From NCBI RefSeq assembly GCF_021245985.1, contig NZ_JAJQXA010000018.1, forward strand, positions 34,010-98,009: a stretch of DNA of 64,000 nt. The letters are read 5' to 3'. This document shows, one piece after another, positions 19,301-27,921 of this stretch. This stretch comes from Flavobacterium soyae (GTDB lineage: Bacteria > Bacteroidota > Bacteroidia > Flavobacteriales > Flavobacteriaceae). The notes below the pieces were generated by a model that did no database searches, had not been told where the DNA came from, and saw only the letters and a list, made by a program, of their open reading frames with translations. The number at the start of each line of letters is the position of its first letter. The first letter of the stretch is position 1. A program made the translations under genes and the position numbers.

Positions 19301-19596
19301 CTACCGATATGAAACTCCTAACGGAGTAATGTTTATTCGGTCAATTCTATTTTTCTACCGATATTAAACCCCTAACGGGGTATATTTAGGGGCTAATTCT
19401 ATCGTTTTTTTCTACCGATATGAAACTCCTAACGGAGTTTTTCTTAATATTTTATCTAAGTGTAAGATTCCTGATGGAGTTAATATGTAAACCCTTATTT
19501 ATTTCACATATAATATCTCGGAGAGATTAAATATCGGTAGAAAAATATCGGTAACAATGATAAATATGACGTGCCAATTTGTCCCGGAGGGACTAT
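19301..19596. repeat. Cluster of CTACCGATAT / ACTCC-GGAGT palindromic repeats
   Basis: Three direct units start with CTACCGATAT at 19301, 19355 and 19412; each is followed by a small palindrome of the form AACTCCTAACGGAGT or AACCCCTAACGGGGT. The cluster ends with the inverse word ATATCGGTAG at 19531 and a partial ATATCGGTAA, and has further degenerate GGAGT and CCCGGAGGGAC palindromes. Units are 54-57 bases apart. No protein is encoded; the spacer sequence varies while the palindromes keep pairing by matched changes (CTCC/GGAG versus CCCC/GGGG). Confidence 0.75.
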
Positions 19597-19602
19597 ACAA
19601 AT

Positions 19603-20190
19603 TTAATCCAATAAAAATACAATAAGCCCTCGGGCACCATGCGCACCCAAAACCAGCGATTGTTCAATATCAGCCGTTTTCGATGGTCCGGCAATAAAAG
19701 TTCCGAAACCATATTCCTGATTTCCGATTCTTTCATAAGCTTGCTGCATCGTGCGTACAATATCATTTTTATGAACGATTATTGCTAAATACTGCGCAAT
19801 AAAAGGCGAAATTCGCTGTCCTAAAATATCATCAGTTACCCAAAGTGCACTATTCTCAGCAACTCCAAAATGTGCTTTTACAACGGTTAATTCAACATCC
19901 TGAAGCGAATGCGGATCGACATTGTTCCAATCTAATGAAGCAATTTCTGAAAGTTCGGGAAGCGTTGTAATTAAACGCTTTTGAAGATTGTAGTTTGATT
20001 TTATATAATTTATGATTTCACTGTAATCAGAAACCTCAACAGGATCTCCGCCAATACCTTTTAAAACAGTTTTATAGGTTTCAAGTATATCAAAATCTTC
20101 TGAACCTAAAAGACTTAAATCTGGCAGATCTGTCACTAAATCAGGCTGGTTTAGTTTTATTCTATTTAAAATTTCGGCTTTACTGCTCAT
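19603..20190 (-). CDS. lutC: LutC, lactate utilisation protein (LUD domain)
   Basis: A 195-residue LUD-domain protein, third component of the LutABC (LldEFG) L-lactate oxidising complex. I place the start at ATG 20190 (MSSKAEILNRI); a longer frame to 20277 only runs through the lutB tail. Seen: SALWVTDD, conserved FIAGPSKTADIEQSLVLGAH and a final GPRGL-like HGARGLIVFLLD typical of LutC. It overlaps the lutB stop by 11 bases, indicating coupled translation. In this operon it would handle lactate produced from rhamnose. Confidence 0.9.
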   Translation of the reverse strand: MSSKAEILNRIKLNQPDLVTDLPDLSLLGSEDFDILETYKTVLKGIGGDPVEVSDYSEIINYIKSNYNLQKRLITTLPELSEIASLDWNNVDPHSLQDVELTVVKAHFGVAENSALWVTDDILGQRISPFIAQYLAIIVHKNDIVRTMQQAYERIGNQEYGFGTFIAGPSKTADIEQSLVLGAHGARGLIVFLLD

Positions 20191-21583
20191 TGTCTTTTGC
20201 TTTAGATTCTCTTGAATTTTTCTTGTACCATTCTCTAAAAGACTGTTCAGGAACGTCTGGCATTTCGCGCTGGTCATACCATTTATTCATTTTATTATTA
20301 ACCATTGACGGAACATTTTTCATTACAAACCTTCCAGATTTTCCTGCAATGTTAAAAATCGTTGGGTTGGCTAATACCGCTGCCATTGTTTTCATAGCAA
20401 TAGTTTTTGCTTTTGGCGTATAACCGTCTTTTACCAAAACCTGACGCCATTTGTACAATTGATCGTGGATATCAATTTTTACCGGGCAAACGTTGGTACA
20501 GGAACCGCAAAGTGTACTTGCAAAAGGTAAATCGGCATTTTTGCTCATATCTAAATTTGGTGCCAAGATAGAACCAATTGGTCCCGCGACTGCGTTATGA
20601 TAACTGTGTCCGCCGCTTCGTCTGTAAACCGGACAGGTATTCATACAGGCGCCGCAGCGAATGCATTTTAGGGAATTTCTAAAATCTTCTCTTCCTAACT
20701 GTTTGCTTCTGCCGTTGTCGACAATTACAATATGAAGTTCTTTTCCATCTCTTGGTTTCTTAAAATGGCTTGAAAAAGTTGTTATTGGCTGTCCTGTTGC
20801 GCTTCTTGCTAATAATCTCAGGAAAACACCTAAATGTCTGCGCTGCGGAATTAGTTTTTCAAATCCCATGCAGGCAATATGAACATCGGCTAAATGTGCG
20901 CCCATATCGGCGTTTCCTTCGTTCGTGCAAACCACAAATTCTCCGGTTTCTGCAATGGCGAAATTCACTCCGGTTAAAGCTGCTTTTCGGGTTAAGAAAG
21001 TGTTTCTTAAACTATGACGCGCCGATTCTGTTAAATACTGCGGGTCAAAATTTCCTTTTTCTGTACCTAAATGTTCGTGAAAAGTTTCGCTTACATCTTC
21101 TTTTTTAAGATGAATGGCCGGCAGAACAATATGACTTGGAGGCTCTTTACGAAGCTGTACAATATATTCACCTAAATCTGAATCGATAACTTCAATACCT
21201 TTTTCGGCTAAATAATCGTTCAAATGACATTCTTCTGTAAGCATTGATTTTGATTTCACCATTTGCTTTACATCATGTTTTGCCATGATAGAATGCACTA
21301 TTTCGTTATGCTCTTTTGCATCGGCAGCCCAATGTACAATGATTCCGTTTTTTTGAGCATTAGCTTCAAATTCAACTAAATAATCGTGAATATTAGATAA
21401 AACGTTTGCTTTGATTTTTGAAGCCGTTTCACGCAATAATTCCCAATCATTAATTTGATGTGCCGATTTATCACGCTTTGCACGAACAAACCAAAGTGTT
21501 TCATCATGCCAATTGACACGCTCTACATCTTTATTAAACTTTGCTGCGGCTTCGCTGTGCTGTATTATTTTTTCTGATGACAT
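20180..21583 (-). CDS. lutB: LutB, iron-sulfur lactate oxidation subunit
   Basis: A 467-residue LUD plus ferredoxin protein. The N-terminal LUD domain (about 60-290) includes MVKSKSMLTEECHLNDYL and the ALTGVNFAIAETGEFVVCTNEGN stretch. Two 4Fe-4S clusters follow: CIRCGACMNTCPVY near residue 306 and CGSCTNVCPVKID near residue 356. Length and order match LutB (LldF/YkgF). It passes electrons from lactate oxidation to the respiratory chain at the cytoplasmic face of the membrane, together with LutA and LutC. It sits 168 bases from lutA; that gap holds a CCGCAAAGTTCGCAAGG-type interspersed repeat. Confidence 0.94.
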   Translation of the reverse strand: MSSEKIIQHSEAAAKFNKDVERVNWHDETLWFVRAKRDKSAHQINDWELLRETASKIKANVLSNIHDYLVEFEANAQKNGIIVHWAADAKEHNEIVHSIMAKHDVKQMVKSKSMLTEECHLNDYLAEKGIEVIDSDLGEYIVQLRKEPPSHIVLPAIHLKKEDVSETFHEHLGTEKGNFDPQYLTESARHSLRNTFLTRKAALTGVNFAIAETGEFVVCTNEGNADMGAHLADVHIACMGFEKLIPQRRHLGVFLRLLARSATGQPITTFSSHFKKPRDGKELHIVIVDNGRSKQLGREDFRNSLKCIRCGACMNTCPVYRRSGGHSYHNAVAGPIGSILAPNLDMSKNADLPFASTLCGSCTNVCPVKIDIHDQLYKWRQVLVKDGYTPKAKTIAMKTMAAVLANPTIFNIAGKSGRFVMKNVPSMVNNKMNKWYDQREMPDVPEQSFREWYKKNSRESKAKDNEQ

Positions 21584-21751
21584 TTTTTATTGTTTAAAAG
21601 TCAATTTTGAAATGTTTATGATAGTGTTTATTTAACCGCAAAGTTCGCAAGGTATTACGCAAGGTTCGCAAAGCTAATTTTTACTCTTAGTGTACTTTGC
21701 ATATTTTACTTTGTATACTTTGCTGTTAAAAACTACACTCAACGCTTACTT

Positions 21752-22492
21752 TTAATTTTCTAGTGAATTTAATATTTCAGCAATATGAATGGTTTTTATT
21801 CGGCTTTTTTGTCTTTTCAAAATTCCGTCTAAATGCATTAAACACGACATATCACCGCCGGTGATATAATCAACATTATGGCTTTCATGATCTTTAATTC
21901 GATCTTGTCCCATTTTTACAGAAACAGCTTCTTCGGTAACGCAAAAAGTTCCTCCAAAACCACAGCATTCATCTTTCCTTGTTAAAGCAACCAAATCAAG
22001 TCCTTTTATATTGTGCAGCAATTTTTCTGGTTTTGAAAAAAATGGTGCGTTTAATTCAGACATCTGCGAAAGCATTAATCCGCGTTGTCCGTGGCAGCTT
22101 ACGTGCATTCCTACTTTAAAAGGAAAACTTCCGTCTATGTGGTCAATTTTTAAAATATCAGTTATAAATTCAGTTAATTCAAAAACTCTGTTTCTAATTT
22201 CTGCTGCAGCTTCTTCATTTTTATCATCATGTAAGTGATCTTTTACATGCAGGACACAGCTTCCTGAAGGGCATACAATATAATCGAATCCTGTAAAATT
22301 GGCTATAAAATTAGCATCACAGCCTTTTGTTAAGTGTGCATACCCGCTGTTTGCCATTGGCTGGCCGCAGCAGGTTTGTCCCATCGGAAAATGAACTTCA
22401 CAGCCTAATTTCTGCAAAAGCTCATATGTCGCTATACCCACTTTTGGATAAAACTGATCGACATAACACGGTATAAATAGTCCGATTTTCAT
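21752..22492 (-). CDS. lutA: LutA, CCG-domain lactate oxidation subunit
   Basis: A 246-residue protein with two cysteine-rich CCG domains: TCCGQPMANSGY near residue 40 and DECCGFGGTF near residue 176, plus SGSCVLHVKDH and HVSCHGQRG. These ligate iron-sulfur clusters in LutA/GlpC/HdrB relatives. Length is normal for LutA (LldE). Gene order lutA-lutB-lutC downstream of rhaB fits the known inclusion of lactate oxidation genes in rhamnose regulons. The 173-base gap before it contains an inverted repeat around GCCGCAGATCTGGCAGATTA and ATCTGCACAATCTGCGAG. Confidence 0.93.
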   Translation of the reverse strand: MKIGLFIPCYVDQFYPKVGIATYELLQKLGCEVHFPMGQTCCGQPMANSGYAHLTKGCDANFIANFTGFDYIVCPSGSCVLHVKDHLHDDKNEEAAAEIRNRVFELTEFITDILKIDHIDGSFPFKVGMHVSCHGQRGLMLSQMSELNAPFFSKPEKLLHNIKGLDLVALTRKDECCGFGGTFCVTEEAVSVKMGQDRIKDHESHNVDYITGGDMSCLMHLDGILKRQKSRIKTIHIAEILNSLEN

Positions 22493-22665
22493 TTCTTATT
22501 ATTTTATTTTTAGCCGCAGATCTGGCAGATTAAACAGATTTTTATTTAAGTATCACGCACTTTTTATCTGCACAATCTGCGAGAAACAAAAAATTATTTA
22601 ATCCTTCATCCCAATAACCATTAGGAACAGATTTTTTAATTTTTAATTCTTAATTTTTAATTGTT

Positions 22666-24027
22666 TCAATGTTTGTAAAATTTCAAATCTATCAAATCAT
22701 TCTGAATCGGTTTAGGATTCCAGTTTTGATGAATCGCCAATGCTGCGCCTAAAGCACTTGCCTGCGCCATCGATGCTGCGTAAACTTCTACATCAGGAAA
22801 AGCTTCGGCTAATAAATTCATAAAAATAGAATTTTTACTGAAACCTCCGTCAACAAAAATTTTCTTTACAGGGCTGTTACGAATGACTAAATTAGTTGAA
22901 AAAACCTGTTGTTCTACCAAATCTAACATTAATTGATGATAGGCTGTTTCATAGCTTTTAAATATTGAAAGTTCTCTTTTTTGAAAAGGGCATTCTTTCA
23001 GGATGTCAAAATTATACTTTTTAGGGTAAATAATTTGAAAATTTAAGGCTCTTAAATTTGAAACGACGTTTTTATCAAAATAAACGTCTTTGTACATATC
23101 TACAGGAACGTTAAAATGTTCTGCTAATCTTTTGGTTTGTATTTCGTGTTCGTTTCCGGAAAAAAGCCTTGCGGCCTTTACAGGTTTTTCTGTGTATTGC
23201 AGATAACACAAGCAATCATGTTGTAATTCCTCAAAAGTTAAAGGCTTATTATTGAACGGATTTAAGGAAATACTCCAGGTTCCTGTTGATAATAAAACAA
23301 AAGGCTCGGTAAAGTTTATAGTATAGGGAATTATCGCCGATGAGCTATCGTGAAGCCCTGCACCTACTGCTAAACCGTCCTGATTTTTTATAATATCTTT
23401 TCCGTAATGAAATGGCGGAATTTTGGCAGAAATGCCTTCACTATTTAACCATTTATGGTATTTCATTTTTTTGAAATTCCAAAGATTGGTATGGCAGCCT
23501 ACGCTTGTAATATCAGCATAAGCTTCATTGGTTAAAAGAAAACTCAAAAACTGAGGCAGATGTAAACAATATTTTACCTTTTCGAATAAGTCTGGTTTTT
23601 CTTCTTTAAATCGATAAATCTGCATTCCAGAATTTAAACTTCCCAAAACCGGAGAAGCTGTTTTTACGGCAAATACTTCTTCTCCTTTGTATTTTTTATA
23701 GAAGTCGTTTTTTAAATCCTCCGGATAATCTTTTAAATAATTATACAGAGGAGTTAAAACTTTTCCTTCTTTATCAATGTAGACAAAACTAGCACCGTAA
23801 GTACTAAAATTAATAGCTTTTAAAACATAATTGGTTAAAGTCTTTATTTCTGATAATCGTTCAAAAACCCAGTTTTTGAGAACTTCAATATCTTCGCAGG
23901 GAAAACCGTCTTCATCGACAGTTTCGTCAAGATTGATTGATTTCTCCCAGACAATTTTATAGTTTTCATCAAATAAGAATACCTTTTTGTTTGTTTTGCC
24001 AATATCAAAAATTGCAGCTACATTCAT
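22666..24027 (-). CDS. rhaB: L-rhamnulokinase, FGGY family
   Basis: A 453-residue FGGY carbohydrate kinase expected to phosphorylate L-rhamnulose at O1. I use ATG 24027 (MNVAAIFDIGKTNKKVFLFD), because the upstream in-frame extension to 24105 is encoded by a low-complexity CACAATT repeat. Seen: phosphate-1 motif DIGKTNKK, GAGLHDSSSAIIPY with the catalytic-region Asp, LLSTGTWSISLNPF, and the adenosine motif IFVDGGFSKNSIFMNLLA followed by AQASALGAAL. It lies between rhaI and lutA in the rhamnose operon, which fixes the sugar assignment; FGGY kinases alone are hard to assign. Confidence 0.9.
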   Translation of the reverse strand: MNVAAIFDIGKTNKKVFLFDENYKIVWEKSINLDETVDEDGFPCEDIEVLKNWVFERLSEIKTLTNYVLKAINFSTYGASFVYIDKEGKVLTPLYNYLKDYPEDLKNDFYKKYKGEEVFAVKTASPVLGSLNSGMQIYRFKEEKPDLFEKVKYCLHLPQFLSFLLTNEAYADITSVGCHTNLWNFKKMKYHKWLNSEGISAKIPPFHYGKDIIKNQDGLAVGAGLHDSSSAIIPYTINFTEPFVLLSTGTWSISLNPFNNKPLTFEELQHDCLCYLQYTEKPVKAARLFSGNEHEIQTKRLAEHFNVPVDMYKDVYFDKNVVSNLRALNFQIIYPKKYNFDILKECPFQKRELSIFKSYETAYHQLMLDLVEQQVFSTNLVIRNSPVKKIFVDGGFSKNSIFMNLLAEAFPDVEVYAASMAQASALGAALAIHQNWNPKPIQNDLIDLKFYKH

Positions 24028-24054
24028 TTTTTTAATTGTAAATTGTGAGTTGTC

Positions 24055-24116
24055 AATTGTGAGTTGTGATTTTTGTTCAGTTTTTTTTAGCAACTCATAA
24101 TTCACAACTCACAATT
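24055..24116. repeat. CACAATT-type inverted repeat between rhaI and rhaB
   Basis: AATTGTGAGTTGTGA (24055-24069) is the perfect reverse complement of TCACAACTCACAATT (24102-24116). Similar CACAATT words occur at 45110-45145 and 52740-52768, so this is an interspersed low-complexity repeat. Here it sits within an operon and could modulate rhaB expression or mRNA decay. Confidence 0.65.
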
Positions 24117-24121
24117 CATAA

Positions 24122-25396
24122 TTATAATCCCGTTGCCAATGTTTTTAGCCCTCTCTCTCCAATTAGATTTTTTCTGACAGAAAGGCTTCTGTATAATTCT
24201 ACCGGATTTAAAGCTGCTCCTGAGCGTAAACGGGCTTCGGCAACTAGAGCGCGAACATCTGTACGAAAAGCATTTTGAAGAATTTCCTGCGCTTTTACTA
24301 CGTCATTTTCTTCCTGTGCTTTTTCTAATGCTTTTCTGTCTACTGAAAGTGCTTGTGCGTAAGCAATCATAATGGCTTCAACTGACTGTAGTAAATCTTC
24401 TAACGGATCTTTGATGTTGTGCGATGCGTCGATCATCCAGCCTAAATCTTTGGCATGGTTCATACCTCTTGCGTCCATTCCTTCAACCAATTCGTTGAAA
24501 ATCAAAAACAATTGATATGGTTTTAAGGCTCCGGCTGTTAAATCATCGTCACCGTATTTTGAATCATTAAAATGGAATCCGCCTAGTTTGTTTTCCATTA
24601 ATAATAAAGAAACGATCTGTTCGATATTGGCGTTTGGCAAATGGTGTCCTAAATCGACTAATGTCTGTGCTTTATCGCCTAACTTTTTAACATACGAATA
24701 AGACTGTCCCCAATCAGCTACGGTCGTTGAATAAAAGTTAGGCTCAGCACATTTGTATTCTAAAAATAATTTCCAATTGGATGGTAATGCATCGTAGATT
24801 TCTTCTAAACTTTCTAATGTATTTTGATACGCTTTACGGAAGTTTAACTGCCCCGGAAAGTTAGAACCATCAGCAAGCCAAACTGTTAATGACTCTGATC
24901 CTAATTCGATTCCGTGTTTTATCACTTCAATATTGTGTGCAATTGCCTGTTTACGAACTGCTTTGTTTACGTTTTGTAAAGAACCGTATTTGTAAGTATG
25001 TTCGGCACTTGCCTGATCCTGAAATGTATTCGAGTTCATGGCATCAAACTTTAAATTATGCTGTGCCGCAAGGGTTTTGATTGCTTTATAATCTTGTGGA
25101 ATATCCCACGGAATATGAAGCGAAATGGCTCCTGAAGCATTGTTTAATTTATGAAGCAGCCCGACATCTTCTATTTTTTCTTCGATTGAACGAGGTTCTC
25201 CGCCTCCGGCAAAACGTCCGAATCTTGTTCCTCCTGTTCCTAATGCCCAAGATGGAATTGCGATTTGAAAATCAATTAGTTTTTGGATAATCGACTCTGC
25301 ATTGTCAATTTCTGATGCTGTAAAAACAAGTTTGTTTTGATGTTTTTTTAATAATCCCTCGTTATGAGATTCGATGTGGTTTGATCCGATTAACAT
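24122..25396 (-). CDS. rhaI: L-rhamnose isomerase, RhaI (Pseudomonas stutzeri) subtype
   Basis: A 424-residue TIM-barrel aldose-ketose isomerase converting L-rhamnose to L-rhamnulose. Probable metal ligands by family pattern: Glu213 (LEYKC), Asp248 (VDLGHHLPNA), His275 and Asp278 (GGFHFNDSKYGDDD). Also seen: ALGTGGTRFGRF and FDAMNSNTFQD. Length agrees with the stutzeri-type enzyme rather than E. coli RhaA, from which it is only distantly related. It is followed 94 bases on by rhaB. Confidence 0.92.
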   Translation of the reverse strand: MLIGSNHIESHNEGLLKKHQNKLVFTASEIDNAESIIQKLIDFQIAIPSWALGTGGTRFGRFAGGGEPRSIEEKIEDVGLLHKLNNASGAISLHIPWDIPQDYKAIKTLAAQHNLKFDAMNSNTFQDQASAEHTYKYGSLQNVNKAVRKQAIAHNIEVIKHGIELGSESLTVWLADGSNFPGQLNFRKAYQNTLESLEEIYDALPSNWKLFLEYKCAEPNFYSTTVADWGQSYSYVKKLGDKAQTLVDLGHHLPNANIEQIVSLLLMENKLGGFHFNDSKYGDDDLTAGALKPYQLFLIFNELVEGMDARGMNHAKDLGWMIDASHNIKDPLEDLLQSVEAIMIAYAQALSVDRKALEKAQEENDVVKAQEILQNAFRTDVRALVAEARLRSGAALNPVELYRSLSVRKNLIGERGLKTLATGL

Positions 25397-25436
25397 AGTT
25401 ATTGATATTTTAATAGAGTTACAATATATGAATTTT

Positions 25437-25565
25437 AGACGCTGATTTTACGGATTCGCTATCGCGAAGACGCGGAAAAAAACGGATTTTTGCGATAATA
25501 AATTAAAAAAATCTGTGTAAATCAGCGTTTTCGCGATAGCGAATCCGTTTTATCCGCGTTCTATG
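25437..25565. repeat. Long inverted repeat with TCGCTATCGCGA core
   Basis: CGGATTCGCTATCGCGA (25451-25467) is perfectly complementary to 25531-25547. The flanks extend the pairing (GCTGATTT with AAATCAGC; GACGCGGA with TCCGCGTT, with shifted register). It lies in the 358-base gap between rhaEW and rhaI and encodes no protein. The GCGATAGCG word also occurs in other repeats of this window (16187, 52630). Confidence 0.7.
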
Positions 25566-25673
25566 TCTGTATATTCAATATTTTCAGCTTAAAATTTTTA
25601 TACTAAACTCTGGTTTAATTTTACTATTTTATGGTAATTGGTCTGCTTAGAAAAATGAGATGTCTAAAAAAAA

Positions 25674-25701
25674 TCTAACGCTCGAAAAATCGAACGTTAG
25701 A
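25674..25701. terminator. Hairpin after rhaEW
   Basis: TCTAACGCTCGA and TCGAACGTTAGA form a 12-base stem with one mismatch and a four-base AAAA loop, about 53 bases after the rhaEW stop. Read on the minus strand it is followed by TTTTTTTTAGAC, so it could be an intrinsic terminator or attenuator inside the rhamnose operon. Confidence 0.5.
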
Positions 25702-25754
25702 CCACAAAAAACCACTTTTGCTTAAACAAACTTATAAAAAAACTTAAATAACTT

Positions 25755-27896
25755 TTATCTATAAAAGCCCATTCCAACGCCGCCGTCTACGTTTAGGGCA
25801 TTTCCTGTCGATTTATCCAATAAACCGCCAACAAAGGCAAAACAAGCATTTGCAATATCATCCGGCAATATAATTTCATTCAATAACGTTCGTTTTGCAT
25901 AGTATGCCGGTAATTCTTCTACCGTAATTCCGTATGCTTTTGCACGGCCTTCTGCCCATCCGCCAGACCAAATATTTGAATCTGAGATTACCGCATCTGG
26001 ATTTACTGTGTTTACACGAATTTTATCGGCTCCTAATTCTGCTGCCATTAAACGTGTTAAATGTGCCTGAGCGGCTTTTGCAGAGCCGTAACCTGGATTA
26101 TTTGGGCCAGCAACTACTGCATTTTTAGAAACAATGTTTACAATGTCTCCTCCAAAACCTTGTTTGCGCATTACTTCAATTCCGGCTTTAGAAACAATAA
26201 ATTGTCCTTTTACCAAAATATCATATAATCTATCCCACTCATCAAGCGTATGTTCTGCAATAGATTTAGAAATACTGATTCCGGCATTGTTAACAATAAT
26301 ATCTGCGCCACCAAACGCTAAACAAGCCTGATCTAATGCCAATTCTGTGCTTTTTTCATCGGTAACATTTAATAAAGTACTGGCAGCAGCATCTTTCCCA
26401 AAAGCTTTAATAAATTCAGCTGCTGCTGATTCTAAACGCTCTTCGTTAATATCGTTAAGAACAACGCAGGCGCCTTCCTGAGCAAATTTTTTAGCAATAG
26501 CTTTTCCAATTCCACCACCAGAACCCGTAATTAGAGCCACTCTTCCAGACAATGCTTTTGGTTTTGGCATACGCTGTAATTTAGCTTCTTCTAATAACCA
26601 ATATTCAATATTAAAAGCTTCCTGGTGCGGTAATGAAGTATATTCTGAAACCGCTTCAGCACCTTTCATTACATTTACGGCATTGATATAATATTCTGAT
26701 GCCAGACGCGCCATCGTTTTATCTTTTGCAAAAGTGAACATTCCCACTCCCGGATATAGAATCACAACCGGATTTGGGTCACGCATTGCAGGAGAATTCG
26801 ATTTCCTGCAGGCATTATAATAATCTTTGTACATGGTACGATAAGCTTCAAAAGCCGGAGCTAATTTTGCCTTAACCGCATTTATATCTGATAAATCTTC
26901 GTTTGGATCTAATTCTAAAACCAGCGGACTTATTTTAGTTCTTAAAAAGTGATCTGGACAAGAAGTTCCTAATGGAGCTAATTTTGAAAGATCATTTGAA
27001 TTGATGAATTCCAATACTCTTGCATCATCTGTATAATGACCAATCATTTGACGTTCTGATGAACAGAAACCTCTTAGAATTGGTGCCACTTTTGCTGCTT
27101 TTAATTTACGATCTGCTTCCGAAAGACTTTCAATTTTCTGGCCGCCAAAAACCGGACGTTTTTTCCCGTAATTGCTTTCTAAATATTCAGCGCATTTCTC
27201 GATTACTTCCAATGTATTAATATAACTTTCGTACGCAGTGTCTCCCCAGGTAAATAAACCATGAGAGCCTAACATGATGCCGCGTAATTTTTTACCTTTT
27301 TTTCCAGCTTCCTCTAAACAGCTTCTTAATTGAAGTCCTAAATCAAAGCCCGGACGCTGCCAGCCAACCCAGCCAATTTCTCCATCAAATAATTCTTCAG
27401 TAATTTTTGCCCCGTCTTTGGCGGCAGCGATTGCAATTGCCGCATCAGGGTGAAGGTGGTCGATATGTTTAAATGGCAAGAAACCATGCAAAGGCGTATC
27501 GATAGACGGTGCTTTTGAAGCCAGATCGAAAATACAGTGATTAAACAATTCTACCATTTCATCTTCAAATTCGATTCCTTTGTAAACATTTTCAAGATTG
27601 CGAAGTCTGTCTAAGTATAATGCAGCGCAGCCTGATTTTGTCAATGTTCCAATATCGCCTCCGGAACCTTTAATCCACATTACTTCTGAGTTTGCCCCCG
27701 TTAAAGGATCTTTATCTGTAATTTTTACAGAAGTATTTCCTCCGCCATAGTTTGTTAATCTTAAATCGGCTCCTAATAAGTTCGATCGATAAATGAAAAG
27801 CGCTACTTCATCTCCTGCTAATGCTGCTGCTTTAGCTTCATCCCAAAGATAGCTCACATGCTTAAAATTCATATTTTTTGTATTTGTATTTGACAT
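25755..27896 (-). CDS. rhaEW: Bifunctional rhamnulose-1-phosphate aldolase / lactaldehyde dehydrogenase
   Basis: A fusion of about 713 residues. The N-terminal half (about 1-400) is a class II aldolase with the zinc motif HLHPDA and TNYGGGNTSVK. The C-terminal half (about 440-713) is a short-chain dehydrogenase: VALITGSGGGIGKAIA (NAD binding), NNAGIS, and the catalytic Tyr/Lys in YGSAKAAQAHL, ending VDGGVGMGFYR. I prefer ATG 27896 (MSNTNTKNMNFK); the frame also opens at 27938 inside rhaT. This RhaEW fusion cleaves rhamnulose-1-P into DHAP and L-lactaldehyde and oxidises the latter to L-lactate, which explains the lutABC genes downstream. Confidence 0.93.
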   Translation of the reverse strand: MSNTNTKNMNFKHVSYLWDEAKAAALAGDEVALFIYRSNLLGADLRLTNYGGGNTSVKITDKDPLTGANSEVMWIKGSGGDIGTLTKSGCAALYLDRLRNLENVYKGIEFEDEMVELFNHCIFDLASKAPSIDTPLHGFLPFKHIDHLHPDAAIAIAAAKDGAKITEELFDGEIGWVGWQRPGFDLGLQLRSCLEEAGKKGKKLRGIMLGSHGLFTWGDTAYESYINTLEVIEKCAEYLESNYGKKRPVFGGQKIESLSEADRKLKAAKVAPILRGFCSSERQMIGHYTDDARVLEFINSNDLSKLAPLGTSCPDHFLRTKISPLVLELDPNEDLSDINAVKAKLAPAFEAYRTMYKDYYNACRKSNSPAMRDPNPVVILYPGVGMFTFAKDKTMARLASEYYINAVNVMKGAEAVSEYTSLPHQEAFNIEYWLLEEAKLQRMPKPKALSGRVALITGSGGGIGKAIAKKFAQEGACVVLNDINEERLESAAAEFIKAFGKDAAASTLLNVTDEKSTELALDQACLAFGGADIIVNNAGISISKSIAEHTLDEWDRLYDILVKGQFIVSKAGIEVMRKQGFGGDIVNIVSKNAVVAGPNNPGYGSAKAAQAHLTRLMAAELGADKIRVNTVNPDAVISDSNIWSGGWAEGRAKAYGITVEELPAYYAKRTLLNEIILPDDIANACFAFVGGLLDKSTGNALNVDGGVGMGFYR

Positions 27897-27921
27897 TGTT
27901 ATCATATATTTTTTCAAGTAT

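Noticed and set aside
20191..20277. N-terminal extension of LutC
   Set aside because: It overlaps the end of lutB in another frame; ATG 20190 gives the family start.
24028..24105. 26-residue N-terminal extension of rhamnulokinase
   Set aside because: It is encoded by an interspersed CACAATT repeat; the kinase domain begins at the ATG at 24027.
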